Assembly: GCF_015624425.1 (NCBI RefSeq)
Contig: NZ_CP049919.1
Coordinates: 1,426,001 to 1,490,000 of the forward strand
Direction: 5' to 3'
Length of the DNA stretch: 64,000 nucleotides
Origin: Roseateles sp. DAIF2
GTDB taxonomy: Bacteria > Pseudomonadota > Gammaproteobacteria > Burkholderiales > Burkholderiaceae_C
Each line of letters opens with the position of its first letter. Positions within the stretch are counted from its first letter, which is position 1. Made by a program: the position numbers and the translations under genes. The notes under the pieces are model-generated. The model was not told where the DNA came from, made no database searches, and was given only the letters and a program-made list of their open reading frames with translations. This document shows, piece after piece, positions 36,536 to 44,020 of this stretch.

Positions 36536-36543
36536 AATGCAGC

Positions 36544-36573
36544 AAACGCCGCGTTGTGCGGCGTTTCTTGTTT
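36544..36573. terminator. Bidirectional intrinsic terminator after coxC
   Basis: AAACGCCGC (36544-36552) and GCGGCGTTT (36558-36566) form a perfect 9-pair stem with a GTTGT loop, followed by TCTTGTTT. Reading the other strand, a short T-run also follows, serving the convergent DUF2909 gene, whose stop lies at 36573. Confidence 0.8.
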
Positions 36574-36782
36574 CAGCGCCCCAGCGGCACGCCGGTCGGC
36601 TTGATCCAGCCCATGTAGTAGCTCAGCAGGATGAACAGGAACAGCGCCACCGAGACCGCCACCCGCAGCGCCAGCGCGCGCGCCATGCTGGTCTTGCCCT
36701 TGTTCCGGCGCAGCATGAACAGGCCCGCCGCGCCTAAAGCGCCGAGGATGCCGATGAAGGCGATCAGGAAGACGAATTTCAT
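36573..36782 (-). CDS. Twin transmembrane protein (DUF2909)
   Basis: 69 residues with two TM helices (KFVFLIAFIGILGALGAAGL; VAVSVALFLFILLSYYMGWI) joined by a basic loop (RRNKGKTSMARALALR). This two-helix pattern beside SURF1 and coxC is the DUF2909 'twin transmembrane protein' of Burkholderiales. It is divergent from SURF1 with 30 bases between starts. Function unknown; oxidase-linked by context. Confidence 0.8.
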   Translation of the reverse strand: MKFVFLIAFIGILGALGAAGLFMLRRNKGKTSMARALALRVAVSVALFLFILLSYYMGWIKPTGVPLGR

Positions 36783-36812
36783 GGCCGGCGATTATTCCAC
36801 CGGAACCCGGCC

Positions 36813-37517
36813 ATGAGCGGTGGCGGACGGCGCTGGATCGTGCTGTTGGCGGCGCTGCTGGGCGTGGCGCTGACCGCGCGCCTGGGCTTTTGGCAGCTGG
36901 ACCGCGCGGCGCACAAGCGCGCGCTGCAGCAGGCCATCGAGGCCCAGGGCGGGCTGCCGCCGCTGGCCGCGGCCGAACTGCGGGCCGATGCCGACCAGCT
37001 GCATCGCAGCGTGCGCCTGCGCGGCACCTGGCTGGCCGAGCGCAGCGTGCTGCTGGAGAACCGGCCGATGGCGGGGCAGGTGGGCTTTTATGTCGTCACC
37101 CCGCTGCGGCTGGAGGGGCGCGCCGAGGCGATCCTGGTGCAGCGCGGCTGGCTGGCGCGCGATGCCCGCGCGCCCGAACGCCTGCCGCCGCTGCCCGGCG
37201 CGGCCGGGCCGGTCGAGATCCAGGGCCGCCTGATCGAGGCGCCGTCACGGCTTTATCAGCTCGGCGCGACGGGGCAGGGGCGGATCCGGCAAAATCTGGC
37301 CTCCGCCGCCTATGCGCAGGAGATCCACGAGCCCCTGCTGCCGCTGACCGTGCTGCAGCAGGACCCGCCCGCCGAGGGCCTGCTGCGCGACTGGCCGGTG
37401 CCCGATGCCGGCCTGCAGAAACACTATGGCTACGCCTTCCAATGGTTTGCGCTCGCCGCGCTGATCCTGGGTCTTTATGTCTGGTTCCAACTCATCCGTT
37501 CCCGCCGCTCCCGCTGA
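36813..37517 (+). CDS. SURF1 family oxidase biogenesis protein
   Basis: 234 residues. Two TM helices at the ends ([38 protein letters not shown]) flank a periplasmic domain with GFWQLDRAAHKRAL, RGTWLAERSVLLENRPM, GFYVVTPLRLEG, VQRGWLARDA and the C-terminal HYGYAFQWFALA. SURF1 supports heme a insertion into subunit I. The following Sco-like gene overlaps it by up to 41 bases. Confidence 0.94.
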   Translation: MSGGGRRWIVLLAALLGVALTARLGFWQLDRAAHKRALQQAIEAQGGLPPLAAAELRADADQLHRSVRLRGTWLAERSVLLENRPMAGQVGFYVVTPLRLEGRAEAILVQRGWLARDARAPERLPPLPGAAGPVEIQGRLIEAPSRLYQLGATGQGRIRQNLASAAYAQEIHEPLLPLTVLQQDPPAEGLLRDWPVPDAGLQKHYGYAFQWFALAALILGLYVWFQLIRSRRSR

Positions 37518-38175
37518 CGAAGGCCTGGCCCTGACGGTGCACAGCCTGCCCGATCCGCAGGCCATGGCCACGCAGCAGCGTACCCGCCGCGGCCGCCTGT
37601 CGATGCTGTTGGTGGTGCTGGCCTGCGCGGCGCCGGTGATCGCCTCCTACTTCACCTTCTATGTGGTCAAGCCGCAGGGCCGCGCCTATGGCGAGCTGAT
37701 CCAGCCCACCGTCGAGCTGCCGGCCCTGACCCTGTCCGACCTGGATGGCCGGCCGGTGCCGGCAGAAAGCCTGAAGGGCCAATGGCTGCTGACCCTGGTG
37801 CAGGAGGAGGGCTGCGCCGCCGCCTGCGAGCGGCATCTCTACACCCAGCGCCAGCTGCGCGAGATGCTGGGCAAGGAACGCGACAAGCTCGACAAGCTGC
37901 TGCTGCTGCCCGAGGACGCGCCGGCGCTGCGTCCCGAGTTGCGCCAGGCCCTGAGCCAGGGCACGCCGGTGACCGTGCTGCGCGCGCCGCGCGCCGCGCT
38001 GGAGGCCTGGCTGCAGCCCGCCGCCGGCGGCCGGCTGCAGGACCATTTCTTCCTGATCGATCCGATGGGCCGCTGGATGCTGCGCGCGCCGGCCGCGCCC
38101 GAGCCAGCCAAGCTCAAGCGCGACCTGGACCGCGTGCTGCGCGCCGCCGCCAGCTGGGACCAGCCCGGCCGCTGA
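37477..38175 (+). CDS. Sco-like thioredoxin-fold membrane protein
   Basis: 232 residues if started at 37477 (41-base overlap with SURF1); an ATG at 37564 ([13 protein letters not shown]) is an alternative start just before the TM helix ([20 protein letters not shown]). The soluble part reads as a Sco/TlpA-like fold: [40 protein letters not shown] with a C-x3-C pair in the Sco position, and [17 protein letters not shown]. This second Sco-type protein in the cluster lacks the CPDVCP prolines of the true SCO at 40198. Probable role in oxidase copper or thiol handling; inferred. Confidence 0.75.
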   Translation: MSGSNSSVPAAPADEGLALTVHSLPDPQAMATQQRTRRGRLSMLLVVLACAAPVIASYFTFYVVKPQGRAYGELIQPTVELPALTLSDLDGRPVPAESLKGQWLLTLVQEEGCAAACERHLYTQRQLREMLGKERDKLDKLLLLPEDAPALRPELRQALSQGTPVTVLRAPRAALEAWLQPAAGGRLQDHFFLIDPMGRWMLRAPAAPEPAKLKRDLDRVLRAAASWDQPGR

Positions 38176-38186
38176 CGCTCTCTGCC

Positions 38187-39293
38187 ATGACCAGCCTGAT
38201 CGATCTGTCGCCCCTGGCCCAGCTGCTGGCCTTCGGCGCCCTGCTGGGCGGCGGGCCGTTGCTGTGGCTGCGCCTGCGCTCGCGCGCCGCGACGCGCGGC
38301 GAGAAGCTGCGCGCGCTGACCCTGCTGACCCTGTTCCTGACCTTCGACCTGGTGCTGTTCGGCGCCTTCACCCGCCTGACCGATTCCGGCCTGGGCTGCC
38401 CGGACTGGCCCGGCTGCTACGGCAGCGCCAGCCCGCTGGGCGCGCGCGACGAGATCCATGCGGCCCAGAGCGCGATGCCCACCGGCCCGGTGACCCATGG
38501 CAAGGCCTGGGTCGAGATGATCCACCGCTACCTGGCCAGCGGCGTCGGCTTCCTGATCCTGTGCCTGTGTGTGATGAGCTGGCGCCGGCGCCAGGAGACC
38601 CATGTCTCCCCTTGGTGGTCCACGATCACCCTGGTCTGGGTCTGCATGCAAGGTGCCTTCGGTGCGCTGACGGTGACGATGAAGCTGTTCCCGGCCATCG
38701 TCACCCTGCATCTGCTGGGCGGCCTGGGCCTTTTGGTGCTGCTGGCCTGGCAGGCGCAGGGCTATGCACCCAAGCCGCTGGCGCTGGGCCGCGGCCTGTA
38801 CCGCGCGGCCTGGGGGCTGTTCGCGCTGACGGTGGCGCAGATCGCGCTGGGCGGCTGGGTCAGCACCAATTACGCGGTGCTGGCCTGCGATGCCTTCCCG
38901 CAATGCCATGCCGGCCAATGGTGGCCGGAGATGGATTTCCGCCATGGCTTCACCCTGTGGCGCGAGCTGGGCGTCGGTGCCGACGGCGGCTGGCTGTCCT
39001 TCGCCGCGCTGACCGCGATCCACATGGCGCACCGCATCGGCGCGCTGCTGGTGTTCGCCGCCATCCTCGCCTTCGCCTGGGCCCTGTGGGGCTGCGGCGA
39101 GGAGGCGAGGCGCTGGGCCAAGCGCCTGCTGCTGCTGGCGGCCTGGCAACTGGCCAGCGGCCTGTCCAATGTGGTGCTGGACTGGCCGATCGTCGCTGCC
39201 CTGGCTCATACCGGCGGCGCCGCGGCGCTGCTGACCCTGCTGAGTTTCATGCTGGCGCGCCTGCGGCAGGCGGCCACCCCCTCATCCCTATGA
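38187..39293 (+). CDS. ctaA: Heme A synthase (COX15/CtaA)
   Basis: 368 residues, eight TM helices. Motifs: [20 protein letters not shown] and [25 protein letters not shown] (heme His), [48 protein letters not shown] and [12 protein letters not shown]. The paired Cys loops and His residues are conserved. It oxidises heme O to heme A. It starts 11 bases after the Sco-like gene and overlaps ctaB by an ATGA. Confidence 0.96.
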   Translation: MTSLIDLSPLAQLLAFGALLGGGPLLWLRLRSRAATRGEKLRALTLLTLFLTFDLVLFGAFTRLTDSGLGCPDWPGCYGSASPLGARDEIHAAQSAMPTGPVTHGKAWVEMIHRYLASGVGFLILCLCVMSWRRRQETHVSPWWSTITLVWVCMQGAFGALTVTMKLFPAIVTLHLLGGLGLLVLLAWQAQGYAPKPLALGRGLYRAAWGLFALTVAQIALGGWVSTNYAVLACDAFPQCHAGQWWPEMDFRHGFTLWRELGVGADGGWLSFAALTAIHMAHRIGALLVFAAILAFAWALWGCGEEARRWAKRLLLLAAWQLASGLSNVVLDWPIVAALAHTGGAAALLTLLSFMLARLRQAATPSSL

Positions 39294-40201
39294 CGCAAGC
39301 CTCCTCGCTTCCGCTGCCGGCCTCGCGCTGGCGCCAGTATTACCAGCTGACCAAGCCCAAGGTGGTGCAGCTGATCGTGTTCTGCGCCGTGATCGGCATG
39401 GCCCTGGCCATCCCCGGCGCGCCCTCGGCGGCGGAGTGGGGCGTGATCCTGGCCGCCACCGTCGGCATCTGGCTGGTGGCCGGCGCGGCCGCGGCCTTCA
39501 ACTGCCTGATCGAAGAGCGCATCGACGCGAAGATGAAGCGCACCGCCTGGCGCCCGACCGCCAAGGGCGAGCTGAGCCGGGTCCAGACCCTGAGCTTCTC
39601 GGCCCTGCTGTGCGGCCTCGGCTCGGCGATCCTGTGGGTGTTCGTCAATCCGCTGACGATGTGGCTGACCTTCGCGACCTTCGTCGGCTATGCGGTGGTC
39701 TACACCGTGATCCTGAAGCCGCTGACGCCGCAGAACATCGTGATCGGCGGCGCCTCCGGCGCGATGCCGCCGGTGCTGGGCTGGGCCTCGATGCGCGGCG
39801 ACCTGGGCCCCGAGGCCTGGCTGCTGTGCCTGATCATCTTCCTGTGGACCCCGCCGCATTTCTGGGCCCTGGCGCTGTACCGCACCGAGGACTACGCCAA
39901 GGCCGGCCTGCCGATGCTGCCGGTCACCCATGGTTCGGAGTTCACCCGGCTGCAGGTGATGCTCTACACCTGGATCCTGCTGGCCGCGACCCTCTTGCCC
40001 TTCCTGACCGGCATGAGCGGCTGGATCTATCTGGTGGCGGCGCTGGGCCTGGGCCTGGGTTTTTGTTGGTATGGATGGAAGCTGTGGCGCGAGTATTCGG
40101 ATACCCTGGCGCGCGCCACCTTCCGTTTCTCGATCTGGCATCTGTCGCTGCTGTTCGCGGCTCTGCTGCTGGACCATTACCTGACGCCCCTGCTGACATG
40201 A
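39290..40201 (+). CDS. ctaB: Protoheme IX farnesyltransferase (heme O synthase)
   Basis: 303 residues, polytopic prenyltransferase. Motifs: [40 protein letters not shown] (Asp-rich site), [59 protein letters not shown] (second acidic site). It adds farnesyl to heme B. It overlaps ctaA and the SCO gene by 4 bases each; also named cyoE. Confidence 0.97.
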   Translation: MTQASSLPLPASRWRQYYQLTKPKVVQLIVFCAVIGMALAIPGAPSAAEWGVILAATVGIWLVAGAAAAFNCLIEERIDAKMKRTAWRPTAKGELSRVQTLSFSALLCGLGSAILWVFVNPLTMWLTFATFVGYAVVYTVILKPLTPQNIVIGGASGAMPPVLGWASMRGDLGPEAWLLCLIIFLWTPPHFWALALYRTEDYAKAGLPMLPVTHGSEFTRLQVMLYTWILLAATLLPFLTGMSGWIYLVAALGLGLGFCWYGWKLWREYSDTLARATFRFSIWHLSLLFAALLLDHYLTPLLT

Positions 40202-40824
40202 TGACGACGAAGACGACCAAACGCCATTTCCTGCTCGGCCTGACGGCCACTGCTTCCGCCCTGCTGCTCGCCGGCTGCGACAAGCTCGGCGGCGCCGGCA
40301 AGCCGGCCTTCAAGGGCATCGACCTGAGCGGCGCCGAATATGCGCGCGAGCTGAAGCTGACCGACCAGGACGGCCGCGAGCGCACCCTGGGCGACTTCAA
40401 GGGCAAGGTGCTGGTGGTGTTCTTCGGCTTCACCCAATGCCCCGACGTCTGCCCGACGACGATGGCCGAGCTGGCCCAGGTCAAGAAGTCGCTCGGCGCG
40501 GACGGCGACAAGGTGCAGGGCATCTTCGTCACGGTCGACCCGGAGCGCGACACCGCCGAGCTGCTGAAGGCCTACCTGCAGAGCTTCGACCCCAGCTTCG
40601 TCGCGCTGCGCGGCAGCGAGGAGCAGACCAAGGCCGCGGCCAAGGAGTTCAAGGTCTTCTACGCCAAGGTGCCCGGCAAGACCGACGGCAGCTACACGAT
40701 GGACCACACCGCGGCCAGCTTCATCTTCGACACCCAGGGCCGGGTGCGCGTGTTCTCGCGCTACGGCTCCGGCGCGCAGGCGCTGGCCGACGACATCAAG
40801 CTGCTGCTGGCCGAGAAGGCTTGA
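40198..40824 (+). CDS. SCO1/SenC family copper chaperone
   Basis: 208 residues. An N-terminal lipoprotein-like signal ([14 protein letters not shown]) precedes a thioredoxin fold: [38 protein letters not shown] with the copper C-x3-[20 protein letters not shown], and [20 protein letters not shown] with the ligand His. It delivers copper to CuA of subunit II. Tandem ATGs at 40198 and 40201; overlaps ctaB by 4 bases. Confidence 0.95.
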   Translation: MMTTKTTKRHFLLGLTATASALLLAGCDKLGGAGKPAFKGIDLSGAEYARELKLTDQDGRERTLGDFKGKVLVVFFGFTQCPDVCPTTMAELAQVKKSLGADGDKVQGIFVTVDPERDTAELLKAYLQSFDPSFVALRGSEEQTKAAAKEFKVFYAKVPGKTDGSYTMDHTAASFIFDTQGRVRVFSRYGSGAQALADDIKLLLAEKA

Positions 40825-40844
40825 GCCGCGCCATCGCCTCGCCC

Positions 40845-41363
40845 ATGATCGGCGGCCTGCGCGCGCTGCTGCTCGGCCTGTTGCTCATCGCTATCGCCGG
40901 CCCGGCGCGGGCGGCGGAGCCGCTGAGCCAGTTCAATGTGATGCTGCTGCAGCCGAGCGCGGTGCTGGAGCAGCGGGTGCCCAGCGTCGATGCGATGGCG
41001 GCCTATATCAAGGCGATCGAGGCCGCCGCGCGCGAGGCCGTGCTGGCCAGCGAGACGCGCCAGGCGGTGGCCGGCTTCATCGTCGTCGCGGTGCGGCCCG
41101 GCCCGCAGTCCCGGGTCTGGCTCGATTTCGACGGCCTGACCGATCTCGGGCTGCAGCGCCGGCTCACCGAGCGGATCCAGGCCGTGCCGCCCTTCGAGGC
41201 GCGGCAGGGCCCGGTCGTGTTCGCGCTGAAGCTCGCCACCTGGGGCGCCCGCGCCTCCAAACGCATGGCACCCTCGCCGCAGGCCTGGAAGCAGGCCGCG
41301 CCGGCCGGCGGCGGCGCCCCGCTCGAGGTGGGCGAGCTGGTCGAGCGGCTCTGGGCGGACTAG
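40845..41363 (+). CDS. Exported hypothetical protein
   Basis: 172 residues with a clear signal peptide (LRALLLGLLLIAIAGPARA). The mature protein is mixed alpha/beta (FNVMLLQPSAVLEQRVPSVD, VAGFIVVAVRPGPQSRVWLD, PVVFALKLATWG); I recognise no family. It follows the SCO gene by 20 bases and is convergent with the DCC-thioredoxin gene. Possibly the last gene of the oxidase-assembly operon; function unknown. Confidence 0.65.
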   Translation: MIGGLRALLLGLLLIAIAGPARAAEPLSQFNVMLLQPSAVLEQRVPSVDAMAAYIKAIEAAAREAVLASETRQAVAGFIVVAVRPGPQSRVWLDFDGLTDLGLQRRLTERIQAVPPFEARQGPVVFALKLATWGARASKRMAPSPQAWKQAAPAGGGAPLEVGELVERLWAD

Positions 41364-41364
41364 C

Positions 41365-41760
41365 TCAGTCCAGGAAGCGCGCCCGTGTCGCCTCGCTCGG
41401 CCGCAGGCATTGCGCCGCGCGGCCGAACAGGCGGTAGCGGTGCCGCGCGATCCAGCGGTAGGCCGGATCGCGCAGCGGCGCCGGGATCAGCCAGGCCGCC
41501 CAGACCAGGCGCCAGGGCCAGCCCAGCGCATGCAGCACCCGCAGGATGGCCGCGGTGTGCTGCCAGCTGCGCGCGCCGTCGACCACCAGCAGGGTCTGCA
41601 GCCCCTCCTCGGTCGGCAGCCCGGCCGCGGCCAGCAGGCGCCGCCCGGTCTGGCCCTGCATCGAGGCGAAGCGCAGGCGGCCGCGCCGGTCATGCCGCAG
41701 CAGGAACTGCACCCAGCCGTTGCACAGCAGGCAATGGCCATCGAACACGACGATGATCAT
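41365..41760 (-). CDS. Thiol-disulfide oxidoreductase DCC family (DUF393)
   Basis: 131 residues. The defining start IVVFDGHCLLCNGWVQFLLR contains D-x-x-C-x-x-C; FASMQGQTGRRLLAAAGL and YRWIARHRYRLFGR complete the family pattern. Predicted thioredoxin-like redox protein. Overlaps the DUF4166 gene by 4 bases and its stop is one base from the convergent exported protein gene. Confidence 0.92.
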   Translation of the reverse strand: MIIVVFDGHCLLCNGWVQFLLRHDRRGRLRFASMQGQTGRRLLAAAGLPTEEGLQTLLVVDGARSWQHTAAILRVLHALGWPWRLVWAAWLIPAPLRDPAYRWIARHRYRLFGRAAQCLRPSEATRARFLD

Positions 41761-42320
41761 GGGATGCCTTCCTCCTCCAGCTCCAGATGGCCCTGGTAGG
41801 CGGCGACCACGCCGACCCAGGGCAGCGCCGCGCTGACCTCGAAATGCAGCCGGCTGCCGTTGCCGCGCTCCTGCGCGACGAGGCGCGGCAGCAGCCAGCG
41901 CGGGCAGGGCAGGCCGAGGAAGCGCAGGCCGATCAGGCGCATGCGCAGCAGGCCTTCTTCCCGGTCGGCCTGCAGTTCGAAACGCAGGCGCGCGGCACCG
42001 AGCCGCTCCTCCAGATGCCCGCCGGCGACCGCCCGAAAGTACGAGCGCATCGGCCGCTGTTCCGGAAAGCAGCGGGTCCAGGTCTCCTGAGTCACGCCGG
42101 CCTCGAGCAGGAAGCGGATGGCACCCCGGCTGGCGCGCTGCGGCGAGCCCAGGCAGGCGGCCAGCAGCCGGCCCGCCAGCGAGGCCGGCGCCGCGGTCTC
42201 GACCCGGCCGTGCAGTTCCCGGCTTCCCCGCAGGCGATGAAAGCGCTGCACGGCCGCCGGCAGCGCCGCATAGGACGAGGGGCCGAGCAGGCCTTCGTAG
42301 AGCGACGCGGGCCGACTCAT
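41757..42320 (-). CDS. DUF4166 domain protein
   Basis: 187 residues. Pattern: YAALPAAVQRFHRLRGSREL, HGRVETAAPASLAGRLLAAC, ETWTRCFPEQRPMRSYF, GHLEERLGAARLRFEL, RFLGLPCPRWLLPRLVAQE, AYQGHLELEEEG, as in DUF4166 (often fused to or next to saccharopine-dehydrogenase or DCC genes). Function unknown. Operon with the DCC gene. Confidence 0.8.
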   Translation of the reverse strand: MSRPASLYEGLLGPSSYAALPAAVQRFHRLRGSRELHGRVETAAPASLAGRLLAACLGSPQRASRGAIRFLLEAGVTQETWTRCFPEQRPMRSYFRAVAGGHLEERLGAARLRFELQADREEGLLRMRLIGLRFLGLPCPRWLLPRLVAQERGNGSRLHFEVSAALPWVGVVAAYQGHLELEEEGIP

Positions 42321-42331
42321 GAGTTCGGCAT

Positions 42332-42360
42332 GAAAAAAAGCCCCGGCATGCCGGGGCTTC
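42332..42360 (-). terminator. Intrinsic terminator of rpoH
   Basis: A perfect 22-base palindrome (AAGCCCCGGCA and its complement, 42338-42359) is followed, on the minus strand, by a run of seven T. It lies 43 bases after the rpoH stop and before the DUF4166 gene. Confidence 0.88.
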
Positions 42361-42402
42361 GTGGGGCGCGGGAGGCGGGCAAGCGATTGGGCCTCAGGGA
42401 CC

Positions 42403-43320
42403 TCAGGCCGCCACCAGCGCCTTCTTCATCTTCTTCATCGCCGCCACCTCGATCTGGCGGATGCGCTCGGCCGAGACGCCGTATTCGGCGGCCAGCTCAT
42501 GCAGGGTCATGCCGCCCGAGCTGTCGTCGTTGACCTTCAGCCAGCGCTCCTCGACGATGCGGCGGCTGCGCTCGTCCAGCGCGTCCAGCGCGCGGGCGAT
42601 GCCATTGCCGGCCAGATCGTCGCGCGTGCGGTTCTCCAGCACGCGGGTCGGCTCCTGGCTCTCGTCGGCCAGGTAGGCGATCGGGGCGAAGCTGTTCTCG
42701 CCGTCGTCGTCGGTCTGCGGCTCCAGGGCCACGTCGCCGCCGGACAGGCGCGTCTCCATCTCCAGCACTTCCTCGCGCTTGACGTTGAGCTCGCGCGCCA
42801 CATGCTCCAGCTCGCTCTCGGTCAGGGTGTTGCGGTGCGTCTGGCCCTCGCCGGCCTCTTCCTTGAGGCTGTGCTTCATCGAGCGCAGGTTGAAGAACAG
42901 CTTGCGCTGGGCCTTGGTCGTCGCGACCTTGACCATGCGCCAGTTCTTCAGGATGTATTCGTGGATCTCGGCCTTGATCCAGTGCATGGCGTAGCTGACC
43001 AGGCGCACGCCCTGGTCCGGGTCGAAGCGCTTGACCGCCTTCATCAGGCCCACATTGCCTTCCTGGATCAGGTCGCCCTGCGGCAGGCCATAGCCCAGGT
43101 ACTGGCGCGAGATCGACACCACCAGGCGCAGGTGCGACAGCACCAGGCGGCCGGCGGCCTCCAGGTCGCCGTTTTCACGCAGACGGCGGGCAAACGACAG
43201 CTCCTCTTCGGGTGTCAGCAGCGGCAGGCGGTTGACGGCCGAGATATAGGCATCCAGGTTGCCCAGCGAGGGCACCAGGGCCCAAGGGTCGCGAACAGCC
43301 AATGCGGTCGGTGCGGTCAT
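42403..43320 (-). CDS. rpoH: Heat-shock sigma factor sigma-32
   Basis: 305 residues. Sigma70 family: region 2 with LVLSHLRLVVSISRQYLGYG, LPQGDLIQEGNVGLMKAVKR, SYAMHWIKAEIHEYILKNW; the RpoH box KVATTKAQRKLFFNLRS; region 4 with LAAEYGVSAERIRQIEVAAM. It directs transcription of chaperone and protease genes. GGAGGACA sits 7 bases before the ATG. Upstream lie a leader hairpin and a perfect CIRCE element overlapping a promoter, so HrcA repression of rpoH is predicted. Confidence 0.97.
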   Translation of the reverse strand: MTAPTALAVRDPWALVPSLGNLDAYISAVNRLPLLTPEEELSFARRLRENGDLEAAGRLVLSHLRLVVSISRQYLGYGLPQGDLIQEGNVGLMKAVKRFDPDQGVRLVSYAMHWIKAEIHEYILKNWRMVKVATTKAQRKLFFNLRSMKHSLKEEAGEGQTHRNTLTESELEHVARELNVKREEVLEMETRLSGGDVALEPQTDDDGENSFAPIAYLADESQEPTRVLENRTRDDLAGNGIARALDALDERSRRIVEERWLKVNDDSSGGMTLHELAAEYGVSAERIRQIEVAAMKKMKKALVAA

Positions 43321-43338
43321 TCAATGTCCTCCAGCCAA

Positions 43339-43356
43339 GGGAGCCCAGGGGCTCCC
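43339..43356 (-). other. Leader hairpin upstream of rpoH ribosome site
   Basis: GGGAGCCC (43339-43346) and GGGCTCCC (43349-43356) are perfectly complementary, giving a 7-pair stem with a 4-base loop in the rpoH leader RNA. It ends 6 bases before the GGAGG ribosome site. It could be a stability or translation-control element; no base pairing to the ribosome site itself is evident. Confidence 0.5.
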
Positions 43357-43366
43357 GACGACTGCA

Positions 43367-43396
43367 ATATTAGCACTCCCTACAAATGAGTGCTAA
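43367..43396 (-). promoter_or_regulatory. CIRCE element (HrcA operator) over the rpoH promoter
   Basis: TTAGCACTC (43370-43378), nine bases, then GAGTGCTAA (43388-43396): an exact match to the CIRCE consensus TTAGCACTC-N9-GAGTGCTAA. On the minus strand its left arm supplies a -35-like TTAGCA and its right end runs into a TAATAT -10 (43367-43372) with an 18-base spacer. HrcA bound here would block the rpoH promoter. The match is seen in sequence; repression is inferred from HrcA/CIRCE knowledge. Confidence 0.92.
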
Positions 43397-43463
43397 GGCC
43401 GCAAAATGCAATGCTGCAGTGAAGATTTGTGAACAATCACCGCGATAGTGATCGCTAACAAGT

Positions 43464-43967
43464 TCAGTCGACTAGGCCGAAGTCCGGGCCGGCGACCATG
43501 CCTTCGATGTCCAGCAGGATCAGCATGCGCTCGCCGATCTTGCCCAGGCCGGTGATGTAGCGGGCGTCGATTGCCGCGCCGATCTCGGGCGGCGGCTTGA
43601 CCGCGTCGGCGGCCAGTTCCAGCACGTCGGAGACCGAATCGACCACGATGCCGACCACCCGGCCCATCACATTGAGCACGATCGTGACGGTGAAGGCGCC
43701 GTACTCGGCGTTCTGGCCCAGGCGCAGCCGCAGGTCGACGATCGGCACGATCACGCCGCGCAGGTTCACCACGCCCTTGACGAAGGCCGGGGCGTTGGCG
43801 ATCCGGGTCGGCGCCTCGTAGGAGCGGATCTCCTGCACCTTCAGGATGTCGATGCCGTACTCCTCGGCACCGATGCGGAAGGTCAGGCATTGCCGGGCGA
43901 CGCCGACCGGCTCATTGACGGTGACCAGGGCGGAGGAGGGGGCAGGGGCGATGGCGGTTGAGCTCAT
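43464..43967 (-). CDS. cheW: Chemotaxis coupling protein CheW
   Basis: 167 residues. The CheW beta-barrel pattern is visible: CLTFRIGAEEYGIDILKVQE, IANAPAFVKGVVNLRGVIVP, IVDLRLRLG, VVGIVVDSVSDVLELAADAV. It links chemoreceptors to CheA. It is not next to other chemotaxis genes; rpoH follows 143 bases downstream and a large hybrid kinase precedes it. Confidence 0.93.
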   Translation of the reverse strand: MSSTAIAPAPSSALVTVNEPVGVARQCLTFRIGAEEYGIDILKVQEIRSYEAPTRIANAPAFVKGVVNLRGVIVPIVDLRLRLGQNAEYGAFTVTIVLNVMGRVVGIVVDSVSDVLELAADAVKPPPEIGAAIDARYITGLGKIGERMLILLDIEGMVAGPDFGLVD

Positions 43968-44020
43968 GGGCGGTCCGGCGGGAGGGAGTCGTATTTTGCA
44001 CGGCGCGCGCGGCCCGGCCC

